DNA from: Bacillus sp. AFS029637
Lineage (GTDB): Bacteria > Bacillota > Bacilli > Bacillales > Bacillaceae_G
NCBI RefSeq assembly: GCF_002584985.1
Contig: NZ_NUPZ01000035.1
Location: 54,530 to 118,529 of the forward strand
Reading direction: 5' to 3'
DNA: 64,000 bases
A program made the translations under genes and the position numbers. Below, in pieces: positions 1 to 8,459 of the stretch; position 1 is the first letter of the stretch, and every line of letters begins with the position of its first letter. A model generated the notes under the pieces. It had not been told where the DNA came from. It did no database searches and saw only the letters and a list, made by a program, of their open reading frames with translations.

Positions 1-69
1 CCTTGATACTTATTATAAGTTGTATATAAAATTCATTACTATGATCAAGTACAAACGTAAATAGTTAGT

Positions 70-100
70 AGAAGAGGGCTATGATAAATAACCCTCTTCT
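70..100 (-). terminator. Hairpin downstream of the first minus-strand gene
   Basis: AGAAGAGGG and CCCTCTTCT form a 9-bp stem with a 13-nt loop just past the stop codon of the gene at 105-668. The T-run on the minus strand is poor, so it may be a weak terminator or an mRNA 3' stabiliser. Confidence 0.45.
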
Positions 101-104
101 ATGT

Positions 105-668
105 TTAAATAAGCGAACTCGCTTTCATAGAAGTACATAATTCAGAACGAGAGATTGTTTCAGCTAGTTGTTGTAAATAGGAGTATTCTTCCGCGTCTTT
201 TTCGGAAGTGTTCGGATCTAATAAAGGTGAAGATAGAAGTACATCAATTGTAAGTATGTCTGCATCATGAGAAATGATGTTATAACCTGCAAATACAGGT
301 CGTTTTAAGTCCTTTACTTTTTGAATCATCTGATGGAATTTCGTAATACTTATATTGATTGTAGATAATGGAAAGCATTTTTGGGCGGGATTCTCGATGG
401 TTTTTCTAATTTTATAATCGTATACGTAATAGTATTTTTCTTGCTGCTCAAGTGCTTGCAACTCTTTCGTTAATAAATGGTATTTGTCTGTAAGCCCAGT
501 TGTGAGTGCATCATGTTCTTCACCAACTAATAATGTGAAAGGTCTTGGTGATGAGATTGCAAGAGGGCGGACATTTAAATCGGTAAAAGTAGGATTAGAC
601 TGTAAGATGGTATGTAATTTTTCAGTAGGAAACACGCCGTCATAAATGGCGATAAAATAATGGTTCAT
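105..668 (-). CDS. Hypothetical protein, 187 aa
   Basis: I do not recognise this family. The 187-residue product has no signal peptide and no obvious membrane segment, so it is probably cytoplasmic. It contains a Lys/Tyr-rich stretch around residues 75-90 and a mildly acidic C-terminal third. The start follows a plausible ribosome site (AAGGAGTG on the minus strand), and the stop is followed by a hairpin at 70-100, so it looks like a monocistronic gene. It lies downstream of helD on the same strand, separated from it by helD's own terminator, which argues against a shared function. No catalytic motif is visible. Confidence 0.75.
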   Translation of the reverse strand: MNHYFIAIYDGVFPTEKLHTILQSNPTFTDLNVRPLAISSPRPFTLLVGEEHDALTTGLTDKYHLLTKELQALEQQEKYYYVYDYKIRKTIENPAQKCFPLSTINISITKFHQMIQKVKDLKRPVFAGYNIISHDADILTIDVLLSSPLLDPNTSEKDAEEYSYLQQLAETISRSELCTSMKASSLI

Positions 669-738
669 TTTTTCACTCCTTAACTTTTTCTAAACTGATA
701 TATTCTATTTTTAAGGTGTAAATCCTGCATAAAAAAGA

Positions 739-764
739 AACACCTTGATTTGTATCAAGGTGTT
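739..764 (-). terminator. Rho-independent terminator of helD
   Basis: AACACCTTGAT / ATCAAGGTGTT, an 11-bp stem with a 4-nt loop, followed on the minus strand by TTCTTTTTTA. It overlaps the last codons and stop of helD. Confidence 0.85.
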
Positions 765-3088
765 GTAATAAGCTCAAAACTCTTCGAATCAGCCCCAAGT
801 ACAAAAGGACTAACTTCGCCAACGCTATAAAGTTGCAATTCATGCATCGCACGCGTACAAGCAGTGTAGAACAATCTACGAACGCTCTCATCGCTGTACA
901 CATTTTTAGAAGCATCGTAAATAATAACAGCGTCAAATTCGATACCTTTTGCTAAATAAGCAGGGATCACGACAATGCCTTGTTCGTATTCAGCAGAGGT
1001 GCTCTTCACAAGTTTAATATCTTCAATGTTACGAAGTGCCTCGTAAGCAGCGGCACTTTCAGCTGCAGATTTACATATAATTGCGATCGTATTATGTTGT
1101 TGTTTTTGAAGTTCAGCAACTTTGGAAGTAATACGGTCGTGCAGTTCGCTGTAATTAGAAACTGTAGTTACTGTAGGTTTCTCACCGTCACGTTCAAATG
1201 CATTAATTTTCTTTCCTTCTGGTACGAGATTACGTGTAAATTCAATAATCGGTTTTGTTGAGCGATAGCTACGAGTTAAGTTAATACCGTTTGTTTCATC
1301 TGGCCCGTATAAATTCGTAAGTGTATTGAAATTAACTGTTTCACTCGCATGAGCAAATATCGCTTGGTTAAAGTCCCCAAGTACTGTCATTTTTGCAGCA
1401 GGGAAGAGACGTTTTAAAAACTCGAACTGAAACGGAGAGTAATCTTGCGCTTCGTCTACGAGTACGTGCTTAATGGATCTGTTCGTTTGGAAACCTTCAA
1501 TTAATTCTTTTAAAAGTAAAAATGGAGTCGCGTCCTCGTAATATAGTTTTCCTTCATCGAGCATGTTCACTGTTAATGAGCAAATGTCGTCCCATTCTTT
1601 CGGCTTTTCGCCAGTAACCCATGATGAATCTGTGAAGAGTTGTTTATATATGCCTGTGAAATTGATGAAGCGTAGTGTTTGAACACCTTTACGAAGTGGC
1701 TTCAATTTTTTACGGACAATCATACGTCCAAGTACTTTCGTTTCTTGTTCATAATCATTAAAGGAGTTGTCGTCAAACTCACCTTTTTTCTGCAAGTATT
1801 TATAAGCTTTTTGATACTCATCTTTACTAAGTAGTTCAATTTCTTCTTCTACCCAAGGCTTTTTCAATTCTGTTTTTTCAAGTTCATCTATTTGTTTATT
1901 TAGCCAATCCGTTAACTTCTCAATTCGACTATGGAAGCGGAGGGAGGAATCAGTATTATAAAATTGCTCTGCGATTTCTTTAGCAGAGGCAATCAGTTTT
2001 CCTCTAAATTTCATTCCTCTAAATAGCATGCCAGACGATTCTAGAGATTGTCTGTACGTTCTAATCATCTCGAAAAATTGAGTAGATGCTTTAAAGCGAA
2101 TGCTCGCATTTCTAGTTTTATAGGCAGGACTATTCGTTTCAGTTAGCATATATTCTAATTGCTCGTAAGGGTCTTCTACGTCAAATGAATTGCTTAGTCT
2201 ATGATTTAAATATTCCTGGAATGTTACTTGTTGCATATTCTCTTCACCAAGTTCAGGTAGTACGTTAGAAACGTAGCTGTTGAACATAGAGTTAGGGGAG
2301 AAGAGAATAATTTGATCGGCTTTTAACCATTCGCGATATTTATATAGTAAATAGGCGATTCGCTGCAGGGCAGCTGACGTTTTACCACTACCAGCAGCTC
2401 CTTGAACGATAAGTAGTCGTCCTTCGTCGTGCCTTATAATTTCATTTTGTTCGCGCTGAATCGTCGCAACGATACTTTGCATATGTTTGTTCGTACCTTT
2501 TCCGAGCGCTTGTTGCAAGATTTCATCACCAATTGTAAGGCTCGTATCGAACATAGAATCAATTACGCCGTCTTGAATAATGTATTGTAGCTTTTTCTCC
2601 ACATTGCCGTGGATTACGCCTCCTGGTGTACTGTACTCAGCCGGTCCTGGTGGATAATCATAGTAGACACTTGAAATTGGCGCGCGCCAATCGTATATGA
2701 GAAAATTTTCTCCGCTTGCGTCGGTAAGGGTAGCCACGCCGATATAAATTTGCTCTGCGGCTTGTTCGCCTTCTTCTGTAAAATCAATGCGTCCGAAGTA
2801 AGGTGCTTTCTGCATACGTTTTAGTGCAGCAAGTCGATTGAAAGTGTGCTTATGTGTAATTTGTGTTACAGCGAGTGATTGGGCTTGTTGTCTTAAGTTG
2901 ATAACTGTTTCAAGATAATCATCAAAAGTATCAGTATTAACTTTTACGTCATCCCAAAAGTGCTTACGAATGTTGATTACTTCTGCTCGGCGTCTGCCAG
3001 TTTCGTTTTCTAGCTTATCAATTTGTTGCGCAATCGTTTCGATTACGGTATCCAATCGTTTTTGCTCTAAATCAAGTTTTTTGTTCAT
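755..3088 (-). CDS. helD: HelD, RNA polymerase-recycling helicase-like ATPase
   Basis: This is a 777-aa UvrD/Rep-like superfamily 1 ATPase, close to the 774 aa of B. subtilis HelD. HelD binds core RNA polymerase, removes it from nucleic acid and recycles stalled complexes using ATP. A basic coiled-coil N-terminus (residues 1-60, the arm that enters the secondary channel in known structures) precedes a Walker A motif GAAGSGKTSAAL near residue 230. Later motifs are VLVDEAQD (Walker B/motif II) and a GDFNQAIFA motif III. The C-terminal helicase motifs include a TRSYRST stretch and an YLAKGIEFDAVI box. The start is ATG at 3088 after GGAGTG. The gene is monocistronic with its own terminator. The assignment to HelD rather than UvrD/PcrA rests on the N-terminal arm and the length. 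Confidence 0.93.
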   Translation of the reverse strand: MNKKLDLEQKRLDTVIETIAQQIDKLENETGRRRAEVINIRKHFWDDVKVNTDTFDDYLETVINLRQQAQSLAVTQITHKHTFNRLAALKRMQKAPYFGRIDFTEEGEQAAEQIYIGVATLTDASGENFLIYDWRAPISSVYYDYPPGPAEYSTPGGVIHGNVEKKLQYIIQDGVIDSMFDTSLTIGDEILQQALGKGTNKHMQSIVATIQREQNEIIRHDEGRLLIVQGAAGSGKTSAALQRIAYLLYKYREWLKADQIILFSPNSMFNSYVSNVLPELGEENMQQVTFQEYLNHRLSNSFDVEDPYEQLEYMLTETNSPAYKTRNASIRFKASTQFFEMIRTYRQSLESSGMLFRGMKFRGKLIASAKEIAEQFYNTDSSLRFHSRIEKLTDWLNKQIDELEKTELKKPWVEEEIELLSKDEYQKAYKYLQKKGEFDDNSFNDYEQETKVLGRMIVRKKLKPLRKGVQTLRFINFTGIYKQLFTDSSWVTGEKPKEWDDICSLTVNMLDEGKLYYEDATPFLLLKELIEGFQTNRSIKHVLVDEAQDYSPFQFEFLKRLFPAAKMTVLGDFNQAIFAHASETVNFNTLTNLYGPDETNGINLTRSYRSTKPIIEFTRNLVPEGKKINAFERDGEKPTVTTVSNYSELHDRITSKVAELQKQQHNTIAIICKSAAESAAAYEALRNIEDIKLVKSTSAEYEQGIVVIPAYLAKGIEFDAVIIYDASKNVYSDESVRRLFYTACTRAMHELQLYSVGEVSPFVLGADSKSFELITTP

Positions 3089-3245
3089 ACGCTAAGCACT
3101 CCTTTAAAAGTGAAAAATAGAGGTTGACTGAAAATGAATTTTGTTGTACAATTAAGATACGGATAAATACATTCTTTTATTTTTGAAGAATGCGTTTCTG
3201 TACTAATTTAACATAGTTTTTGAATTTAATCAATGATAATGAGAT

Positions 3246-3283
3246 AAACCTTGGTTCCGTGTGTGATGGAATCAAGGTTTTTT
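3246..3283. terminator. Hairpin with T-run in the 242-nt gap between helD and the secreted hypothetical
   Basis: AAACCTTGGTTCC and GGAATCAAGGTTT pair with one G-T wobble and are followed by TTTTTT on the plus strand. The minus-strand side has only a short T-rich tail. It probably terminates the minus-strand gene at 3331-3948. The rest of the gap 3089-3330 holds the helD leader and no other feature I can support. Confidence 0.55.
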
Positions 3284-3330
3284 GTTGTAGATTATAGTCT
3301 GTTAGTTGAAAAAGAGCAGATAATAAAAAA

Positions 3331-3948
3331 TCAGTTTTGTGGTGGAATATATTCACCTGTTGTTACATGAAAACCAGCTGCTTGCATTTTTGTCTGTTCT
3401 TTATTCCAACCTATTACTAGCATTAGGGGGATGTTCATCTCAGTGTCTTTTTTGAGCATGAAATTATAACCTTTTGCCCAATCTTTACCGGGATAGATAG
3501 CGCATGATTTTAATGCTTTTTTTAGTAACTGGGGAGAATCGTAGTTAATGTCTTCTAATCTGATGAACTCTTCTTTAGGATAAGGCGAAGTACCTTCCCT
3601 GGTTACATCCTGTGCTTGAACAATTTTCCCCTCATAGATAGTAATTAAAAACATTTTATTCGTATCTGGCACTCCAAAATCAATATTCCAGTATTTTCTT
3701 TTACCGTTACTTCCGATTGCCTTCCCAGGCTTATCTTTGTCAATATTAACTGCCTGTAAAAATTGAGCGTTTTTATTCCATTTAAGTGCAGAAGTAGATG
3801 CTAACTCAATAGCCTGTTTTAATGATAATTCTTTGTGCTCAAAGATTGTTAATGTATCTGCACCTAACTTTATTGAACGGGCATACGTTTTTTCGGAAGT
3901 TCCGATAGAAATTATCAAAAGTAAGACGATAAAGATTATTTTTTTCAT
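3331..3948 (-). CDS. Secreted hypothetical protein, 205 aa
   Basis: The first 24 residues form a classical Sec signal peptide: a KK start, a hydrophobic IVLLLIIS core and cleavage near TYARS. There is no lipobox cysteine, so the mature protein should be released or held at the membrane-wall interface. The mature part has a Lys-rich, small beta-type appearance with a WNIDFGVPDTNKMFLITIYEG stretch. This resembles PepSY-like or other B. cereus group secreted domains of unknown role, but I cannot assign a family. Start at ATG 3948 with upstream AAGGTG. It is flanked by its own hairpin at 3246-3283 and by the prsA terminator, so it is an independent unit. Confidence 0.7.
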   Translation of the reverse strand: MKKIIFIVLLLIISIGTSEKTYARSIKLGADTLTIFEHKELSLKQAIELASTSALKWNKNAQFLQAVNIDKDKPGKAIGSNGKRKYWNIDFGVPDTNKMFLITIYEGKIVQAQDVTREGTSPYPKEEFIRLEDINYDSPQLLKKALKSCAIYPGKDWAKGYNFMLKKDTEMNIPLMLVIGWNKEQTKMQAAGFHVTTGEYIPPQN

Positions 3949-4096
3949 TTCCGTACACCTTTTTAGTATATATTTTTGCCAAATTGTTTGAAATTATCCT
4001 ACGCGTTAACTCAGTAGGGCGTATGCTATGAAGTGGGCCTTACGATCTAAAGAGGGGAGAGTCTTGCTACCTAAAATAACTTGATTAACGCAAAAT

Positions 4097-4126
4097 AAAA
4101 AAGCTTGGGGCTACCCAAGCTTTTTT
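4097..4126 (-). terminator. Rho-independent terminator of prsA
   Basis: AAGCTTGGG / CCCAAGCTT with a short GCTA-type loop, flanked by A and T runs on both sides, so it should work in either direction. It lies immediately after the prsA stop. Confidence 0.9.
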
Positions 4127-4133
4127 CACTTCA

Positions 4134-4994
4134 TTATTTCTTTTCTTCTTTTTTATCGTCAGTTTTTTTCTCTTCGAAAAGATCTTTGAAATCTTTATCT
4201 TCAACTTTTACGTCAGCTTTTTTGATTTCTTTCATCATAAGATCGTTCATGAATTCGCCATCTTGCATTTTCTTTTGAACTAAATCTTTTTTGATGTCAG
4301 CTTTAGATTGATCGAATGATTTTTCTGGTTCTTTAATGTCTGTTACTTTAATGATGTGGTAACCGAATTGTGATTTTACAGGTTCGCTTACTTCATCTTT
4401 TTTCAGTTTGTAAGCAGCATCTTCGAATTCTTTAACCATTTTACCAGGTCCGAAGAATCCTAAGTCTCCACCTTTTTCTTTTGAACCAGTATCTTCAGAG
4501 TATTGTTTCGCTAACTCTTCGAAAGATTTACCTTGTCCAAGTTCTTCTTTAACCTTTTTCGCAGTTGCTTCATCTTTTACAAGAATGTGGCTTGCTTTAA
4601 TTTCAGGCTTGTAGTTGTCTTTTAGTTCTTTATCAGTGATTGTTTTTTCAACTGCTTTTTCTTGAGCTAATTGAGCACGCACACCATCTTTTATAGTTTC
4701 TTCTTTAATACCTTGTTGTTTTAATAGTGTATCGAATTGATCACCGTATTGTTTTTTCATTTCATCGAACTTTTTGTCTACATCTTTGTCTTCAACTTTG
4801 TAGTTGTTAATAAGTACTTTTTCCATAACCATGTTATTTAGTACTTGTTTACCAGCTTGAGTTTTCATTTGATCGTAGAATTCTTCTTTTGTAATGTCAC
4901 CAGCTTTAGAGGTAACGATTTTTTCTGATGATGTTCCACATGCTGATAAGGCAATCACACTTGTAGCGGCTAATGCAAGCATAGCTTTCTTCAT
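4134..4994 (-). CDS. prsA: PrsA, extracellular foldase lipoprotein (peptidyl-prolyl isomerase)
   Basis: PrsA is a membrane-anchored parvulin-type prolyl isomerase that helps secreted proteins fold outside the cell. The 286-aa product has a lipoprotein signal peptide with lipobox LSAC and the lipidated Cys at residue 19. An N-terminal chaperone domain follows (about 20-130). The PpiC/parvulin domain (about 133-225) carries the [21 protein letters not shown] and FGYHIIKV signatures. The C-terminus is a charged Lys/Asp/Glu tail. B. cereus group genomes carry several PrsA paralogues; this one sits next to yhaI, hpr and ecs, the B. subtilis prsA position. Start ATG 4994 follows AGGAGTG. Confidence 0.95.
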   Translation of the reverse strand: MKKAMLALAATSVIALSACGTSSEKIVTSKAGDITKEEFYDQMKTQAGKQVLNNMVMEKVLINNYKVEDKDVDKKFDEMKKQYGDQFDTLLKQQGIKEETIKDGVRAQLAQEKAVEKTITDKELKDNYKPEIKASHILVKDEATAKKVKEELGQGKSFEELAKQYSEDTGSKEKGGDLGFFGPGKMVKEFEDAAYKLKKDEVSEPVKSQFGYHIIKVTDIKEPEKSFDQSKADIKKDLVQKKMQDGEFMNDLMMKEIKKADVKVEDKDFKDLFEEKKTDDKKEEKK

Positions 4995-5315
4995 TCGATA
5001 AACACTCCTACTATTATGTATTTTTAATTTATCCTACACCAATGAACTCAAGTTCATAAGAGCCCGATTAAGTCTCACTGATACTTTTGCTTTTTATACA
5101 CTGGTAAAGCGCGCTTAACAGGGCTTACCGAGGCTGAGGATAAAGTTTTGATGGATGTTTTGTTCTATAGTATAAGCAATATGTACAGAATTTAATATAT
5201 CATATTTCGACGTCTTTTCCTATTGATAAAGAAAAATTAACCATATCGTGTCAGATTTTGAAAGTGTTCCATAGTGGGCATATGCCGCATATACAGAAAA
5301 GAGGAGGGGATGGGG
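4995..5315 (-). promoter_or_regulatory. prsA leader and promoter region with small inverted repeat
   Basis: This 320-nt gap should hold the prsA promoter and 5' leader. At 5043-5056 there is a perfect inverted repeat, TGAACTcaAGTTCA, about 50 nt upstream of the prsA start. It could be a short operator or mRNA hairpin. The stretch 5057-5130 contains some GGGCT/AGCCC pairing, but I saw no recognisable riboswitch or T-box. Confidence 0.35.
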
Positions 5316-5387
5316 ATGAATTCTCAACTTATTTTATTACTTGTACTGTTTATTTTATTGGTTATAGTAGGTATAATTTGCTTATAG
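5316..5387 (+). CDS. YjcZ-like tiny membrane peptide, 23 aa
   Basis: A 23-codon ORF starts at ATG 5316 behind a strong GAGGAGGGGATGGGG ribosome site and ends at TAG 5385-5387. The product is almost one hydrophobic helix, and its VLFILLVIVG core matches the C-terminal membrane segment of the YjcZ/sporulation small peptide family common in Bacillus. It lacks the Gly-rich N-terminus of the longer members (compare 35445-35597). It is too short for most gene callers. Family membership is inferred from the helix pattern only. Confidence 0.6.
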   Translation: MNSQLILLLVLFILLVIVGIICL

Positions 5388-5398
5388 AGGAAAAAAAT

Positions 5399-5420
5399 GA
5401 GGAAGGGGCTTTCCTTCCTC
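5399..5420. terminator. Bidirectional hairpin between two small membrane genes
   Basis: GAGGAAGG / CCTTCCTC with a 6-nt loop. On the minus strand it is followed by an ATTTTTTTCC run, so it terminates the gene at 5419-5613, whose stop codon lies in the stem. Confidence 0.75.
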
Positions 5421-5613
5421 ACTTTCCATGAAATATAATTTCTATATAACTAGAAATTAATAAAATTGTTATACATACATTAATAACCCGAAAGACACCG
5501 GGTTGGCGGCTCGCAGTTATTTGTTTTCGTTCACACAGTGTATGTGTCATGAAATTCGTGTAAAATATAACAAGAAGTGCGAATGCGACAAAAACAACTG
5601 TTATAAGTGTCAT
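5419..5613 (-). CDS. Small membrane protein, 64 aa, unknown function
   Basis: The 64-aa product has two hydrophobic segments (about residues 3-22 and 44-60) separated by a basic, Cys-containing loop around LCERKQITASRQPG. This suggests a two-pass membrane protein. The start at ATG 5613 follows AAAGGAGG with ideal spacing, which supports a real gene. It lies between prsA and yhaI, where other bacilli carry small uncharacterised yha genes, but I cannot match it to a named one. Nothing in the sequence points to a role. Confidence 0.7.
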   Translation of the reverse strand: MTLITVVFVAFALLVIFYTNFMTHTLCERKQITASRQPGVFRVINVCITILLISSYIEIIFHGK

Positions 5614-5726
5614 GAGGCGAGACCTCCTTTTGGCTAAAATACATATATATATTGTATCACACGATATTTTGTTCGTGTTACAAAATTCAGAAATAGAAGA
5701 CTTTGTGTTAGAAAGTGAGGGAGAAA

Positions 5727-6062
5727 ATGGACGTTGTTAGAAGATTAGAACAAGCTGAATACTACGTAGACCTACTATTTAAAATGATTGATGAAGAAAA
5801 GTGTCCATTTTATTCTTTGATCATAAAGAAAAAAGCTCGTAAAAAAGATATTGAACGTATACTGCAACTTTGTGAAATGTTGAACGAACAATACGTAGTG
5901 GAGAAAGCAGAAGGGCTTTTATTGTTCGATGCGCTGTTAGATCAATTTGAAAAAGCGCTTCCACATCAGCTCGAAGTATACGAAACTGCGGAAGCGCTAG
6001 CAAAACAAGGTTTATTTAAACCACTTATGAATGAATTTTTAAGCATGATTGCGAAAAAATAA
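5727..6062 (+). CDS. yhaI: YhaI family protein (DUF1878)
   Basis: A 111-aa soluble, helical, acidic protein of the DUF1878/YhaI family, found next to hpr and prsA in Bacillus. The function is unknown. I take ATG 5727 as the start because GTGAGGGAG lies just upstream at a good distance. An in-frame GTG at 5715 would add four residues but would overlap that ribosome site. The gene converges with hpr, with only 5 nt between the stop codons and no obvious terminator. Hydrophobic heptads (residues 5-25, 40-60, 70-105) suggest a small helix bundle. Confidence 0.85.
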   Translation: MDVVRRLEQAEYYVDLLFKMIDEEKCPFYSLIIKKKARKKDIERILQLCEMLNEQYVVEKAEGLLLFDALLDQFEKALPHQLEVYETAEALAKQGLFKPLMNEFLSMIAKK

Positions 6063-6067
6063 ATAGA

Positions 6068-6625
6068 TTACTTCTTAACTAACTTCTGGTCGGATTCCAT
6101 AAAGTTCTCATCAATATCTTCTAATGATTTCTCAAAAATATCGATAAATTCTTGTCCGTAAATATTACGCAGGATGGCAATCAGTTCGATGTTTTCTGGG
6201 AACTTCCCATAAAAATTACGAAGTGCAAGAGCTCCATTAAACACGGAATTATTTTCGGGCTTATACTCCTCCATTAAACAAAGTAGTAATTCTTCCCCTT
6301 TGTCTGTAATTTCAATGTACGTATTTCGTTTATCATCTTCTTTTTTCGAGAATACAAGATAGCCGCGTTCTTCCAGCTTTTTCGAGAAGTTAAACGCCGT
6401 TGATACGTGCATAACTCCAAACTTAGCAATCTCAGAAATAGAAGCCCCTTTTAAATGATAAGCGATTGATAAAATGTGATGCTCATTAATGTTTAAATCG
6501 TAAGGTTTAATCCACTGTTGCCAATCTTTCTCTACGCATTTCCATAACGCTTTCGATAATTGAGCAATGCGTTGGCTGAAAATCATCGCTTCTTTTACCG
6601 AGTAATCTTTTTCTCCACTTTTCAT
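6068..6625 (-). CDS. hpr: Hpr/ScoC, MarR-family transition-state regulator
   Basis: A MarR-type winged-helix DNA-binding protein that in B. subtilis represses extracellular protease and sporulation genes during the growth transition. The winged helix spans about residues 45-110, with the recognition-helix region [20 protein letters not shown] and the wing [14 protein letters not shown]-type turn. Start is set at ATG 6625 (185 aa) because GGGTGAG lies 4-5 nt upstream and the protein then begins [10 protein letters not shown] as in known B. cereus group Hpr. An in-frame ATG at 6655 lacks a good site. Neighbours yhaI, yhaH, prsA and ecs match the Bacillus order. Confidence 0.93.
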   Translation of the reverse strand: MKSGEKDYSVKEAMIFSQRIAQLSKALWKCVEKDWQQWIKPYDLNINEHHILSIAYHLKGASISEIAKFGVMHVSTAFNFSKKLEERGYLVFSKKEDDKRNTYIEITDKGEELLLCLMEEYKPENNSVFNGALALRNFYGKFPENIELIAILRNIYGQEFIDIFEKSLEDIDENFMESDQKLVKK

Positions 6626-6835
6626 ATACTCACCCACTTTAACATTCTTTTTCATTACTATCTATTATGCCAGTAAAATAAAAATTAATAAAGTCTTTTT
6701 GTGAGAATTGTGAAAATTTTTTGGAAAAACGACATTCTATACAAATCATGCATAACTAGGGAAGCGGTTTATGAGTCGTGAATACATGTGTTGTCCATAC
6801 ATGTTAAGGGATAACATATATTGTAAATGCATAAA

Positions 6836-6866
6836 AACACGGCATATCTATGTGATATGCCGTGTT
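6836..6866 (-). terminator. Terminator of yhaH
   Basis: A perfect 13-bp stem (AACACGGCATATC / GATATGCCGTGTT) with a 5-nt loop. On the minus strand it is followed by TTTTAT, downstream of yhaH. Confidence 0.85.
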
Positions 6867-6923
6867 AAGGTCAATTTATCTAAAAAATATTTGTTATATG
6901 CAAAAAACTAAGCAGGAATCTGT

Positions 6924-7286
6924 TTACGCTTTTTCTGGAACAGCTTCTTGCAGTTTCTCAATTGACTTTTGGATATCTAAAATTTCTTTTTCGATATGGC
7001 GCTTGTTTTGAGAAATATCTTGTTTCCAGTTAGAAAGCGTGTCTTGCATATCGTCTTTTAATTCTTGAAACACTTCTTTACCTTCTGAAGCAGTTTCAAC
7101 GATTTGACGCTTTAATAACTTTGTATCAGCTGTAATATCAGCTAAAGTCTTTTTAATATCAGTTCCTTTTTCTTTCAGTTTGCCGCGCATGTCTTTACCA
7201 GAAGAAGGAGTTGAGAAAAGAACGGCTAGTCCAGCAACTGCTCCGCCACAAATAACACCTGTAATAAAGGATTTAGCTTTTGACAT
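6924..7286 (-). CDS. yhaH: YhaH, YtxH-like protein
   Basis: A 120-aa protein with one N-terminal hydrophobic glycine-rich segment (residues 6-25, ITGVICGGAVAGLAVLF), followed by a GKDMRGKLK motif and a long amphipathic coiled-coil region to the C-terminus. This is the YtxH/YhaH general-stress family, membrane-attached with a cytoplasmic helical tail. Start ATG 7286 follows AAGGAGGTCTCC. Upstream in-frame extension to 7370 has no ribosome site. It lies between hpr and hit as in B. subtilis. The function is unknown. Confidence 0.88.
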   Translation of the reverse strand: MSKAKSFITGVICGGAVAGLAVLFSTPSSGKDMRGKLKEKGTDIKKTLADITADTKLLKRQIVETASEGKEVFQELKDDMQDTLSNWKQDISQNKRHIEKEILDIQKSIEKLQEAVPEKA

Positions 7287-7467
7287 AAAAGGAGACCTCC
7301 TTATTTTTTGTTCATATTCATGATGTGAAAAAGTATGCATATCTTTCTTATATGTGCTAGGCACAAACAATGATCCCCGCGCATGTTAAGTGAAGAAACA
7401 AGTCATGCGTATGTGTAATCATTTTTGGGAATCGAATTGTTATGTATTACGTCTTCTTATAGTGTCA

Positions 7468-7902
7468 CTATTTCACACTATTTGCAATTGTGCTTGCGAT
7501 GTTTTGTAAACTTTCCATAGTGTATTCATTTTGGTGTGATTTCCAAACAGCACCGAAACCATCGTTTTCACCGTAGCGTGGAATTAAATGAAGGTGGAAG
7601 TGGAACACAGTTTGTCCAGCTTTTTCACCGTTATTGTTAAGTAGGTTAAAGCCAACTGGATTAAACTCTGCTTTCATTGCATTTGCGATTTTTGGAACGA
7701 CAGCAAAAATGTGTGATGCGATTTCTGGCGTTAACGCAAAAATGTCTTGTTTGTGAACTTTTGGAATAACAAGTGTATGTCCTTTTGTTACTTGACTAAT
7801 ATCTAAAAATGCAAGTACATGTTCATCTTCGTATACTTTTGAGCAAGGGATTTGCCCGTCAATAATTTTACAAAAAATACAATTATCCGCTGTATGATTC
7901 AT
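7468..7902 (-). CDS. hit: HIT-family nucleotide-binding hydrolase
   Basis: A 144-aa histidine-triad protein. The fingerprint TVFHFHLHLIPR carries the H-x-H-x-H motif whose middle His is the nucleophile on the alpha-phosphate of AMP conjugates. The N-terminal CIFCKI segment, with its two Cys, is the usual zinc-ligand start of the family. Start ATG 7902 has AAAGGATGAG upstream; the in-frame extension to 7965 has no ribosome site. It is transcribed divergently from ecsA, as in B. subtilis, so the 7903-8459 gap holds both promoters. The natural substrate is unknown; purine nucleoside phosphoramidase activity is usual for the family. Confidence 0.93.
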   Translation of the reverse strand: MNHTADNCIFCKIIDGQIPCSKVYEDEHVLAFLDISQVTKGHTLVIPKVHKQDIFALTPEIASHIFAVVPKIANAMKAEFNPVGFNLLNNNGEKAGQTVFHFHLHLIPRYGENDGFGAVWKSHQNEYTMESLQNIASTIANSVK

Positions 7903-8042
7903 CGATCTCATCCTTTCAAATAGCCTTAGCCGTATTTTACCATAATTACATAATAGAACAAACACGAAAAACAGGAAGCTGACTCAGCTTCCTGCTTTCT
8001 GAAGATGGATTGAAAAAGCATTATCGTAATTTACGTTTCGCA

Positions 8043-8261
8043 GACACCCCATTTATTTAAGAAATGCATGGTAAATCGGCTAAAGTTTCTGCCGTAGACA
8101 CCCCATTTTCAAGTGAAATGAATTGCAATCTTTTTTTAAGGAAATTGTTTATTTATAAAACAGTATATGCTCTTTCGGAGACACCCCGTTTCTAAAATGA
8201 AACAAATAATCTGGTTATGTGTAAATTTCTTTGTCCAACATGGACACCCCATTTCATGATG
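8043..8261 (+). repeat. Four-copy GACACCCC repeat array between hit and ecsA
   Basis: GACACCCC occurs at 8043, 8097, 8180 and 8243. Each copy is followed by ATTT or GTTT; in copies 1-3 a GAAAT/GAAAC follows 5-10 nt later, which could pair with it. Each is also preceded by a TTTC(T/G) 5-15 nt upstream. Start-to-start spacings are 54, 83 and 63 nt. It is not a CRISPR array: the units are too short and the spacing irregular. The 557-nt gap 7903-8459 otherwise holds the hit and ecsA promoters and no gene I can support; an ORF at 8217-8423 runs through the repeats and lacks a ribosome site. Confidence 0.7.
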
Positions 8262-8459
8262 ACTTACTATGTTGTTGTACTCATCAATTGGTGGTTGCTT
8301 TTTCAATGTGTTCCTTCTTCCTTAATTATGATGTCCGCTTTCGTAAAAATATATGCGAAGAAATTTAAATTTTTTTTGAGGACATCGAAACTATGTAGGA
8401 TCGTGCAATTTTTGGTAAGATGAATGTAGAATGAATACTAATGAAGAAAGTGGTGTCGT

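Noticed and set aside
3229-3248. Fur box at AATGATAATGAGATAAA
   Set aside because: Only one half of the Fur inverted repeat is present, and it lies at the end of a gene rather than before one.
5050-5140. bcr1-like remnant upstream of prsA
   Set aside because: There are short GGGCT/AGCCC and CAGTGAGA similarities, but the order and ends of bcr1 are missing.
8043-8261. CRISPR array
   Set aside because: Repeat units are only 8-12 nt and spacers are irregular (46-75 nt); no cas genes are nearby.
8217-8423. A 68-codon plus-strand ORF in the hit-ecsA gap
   Set aside because: It runs through the GACACCCC repeats, has no ribosome site, and its composition is not coding-like.
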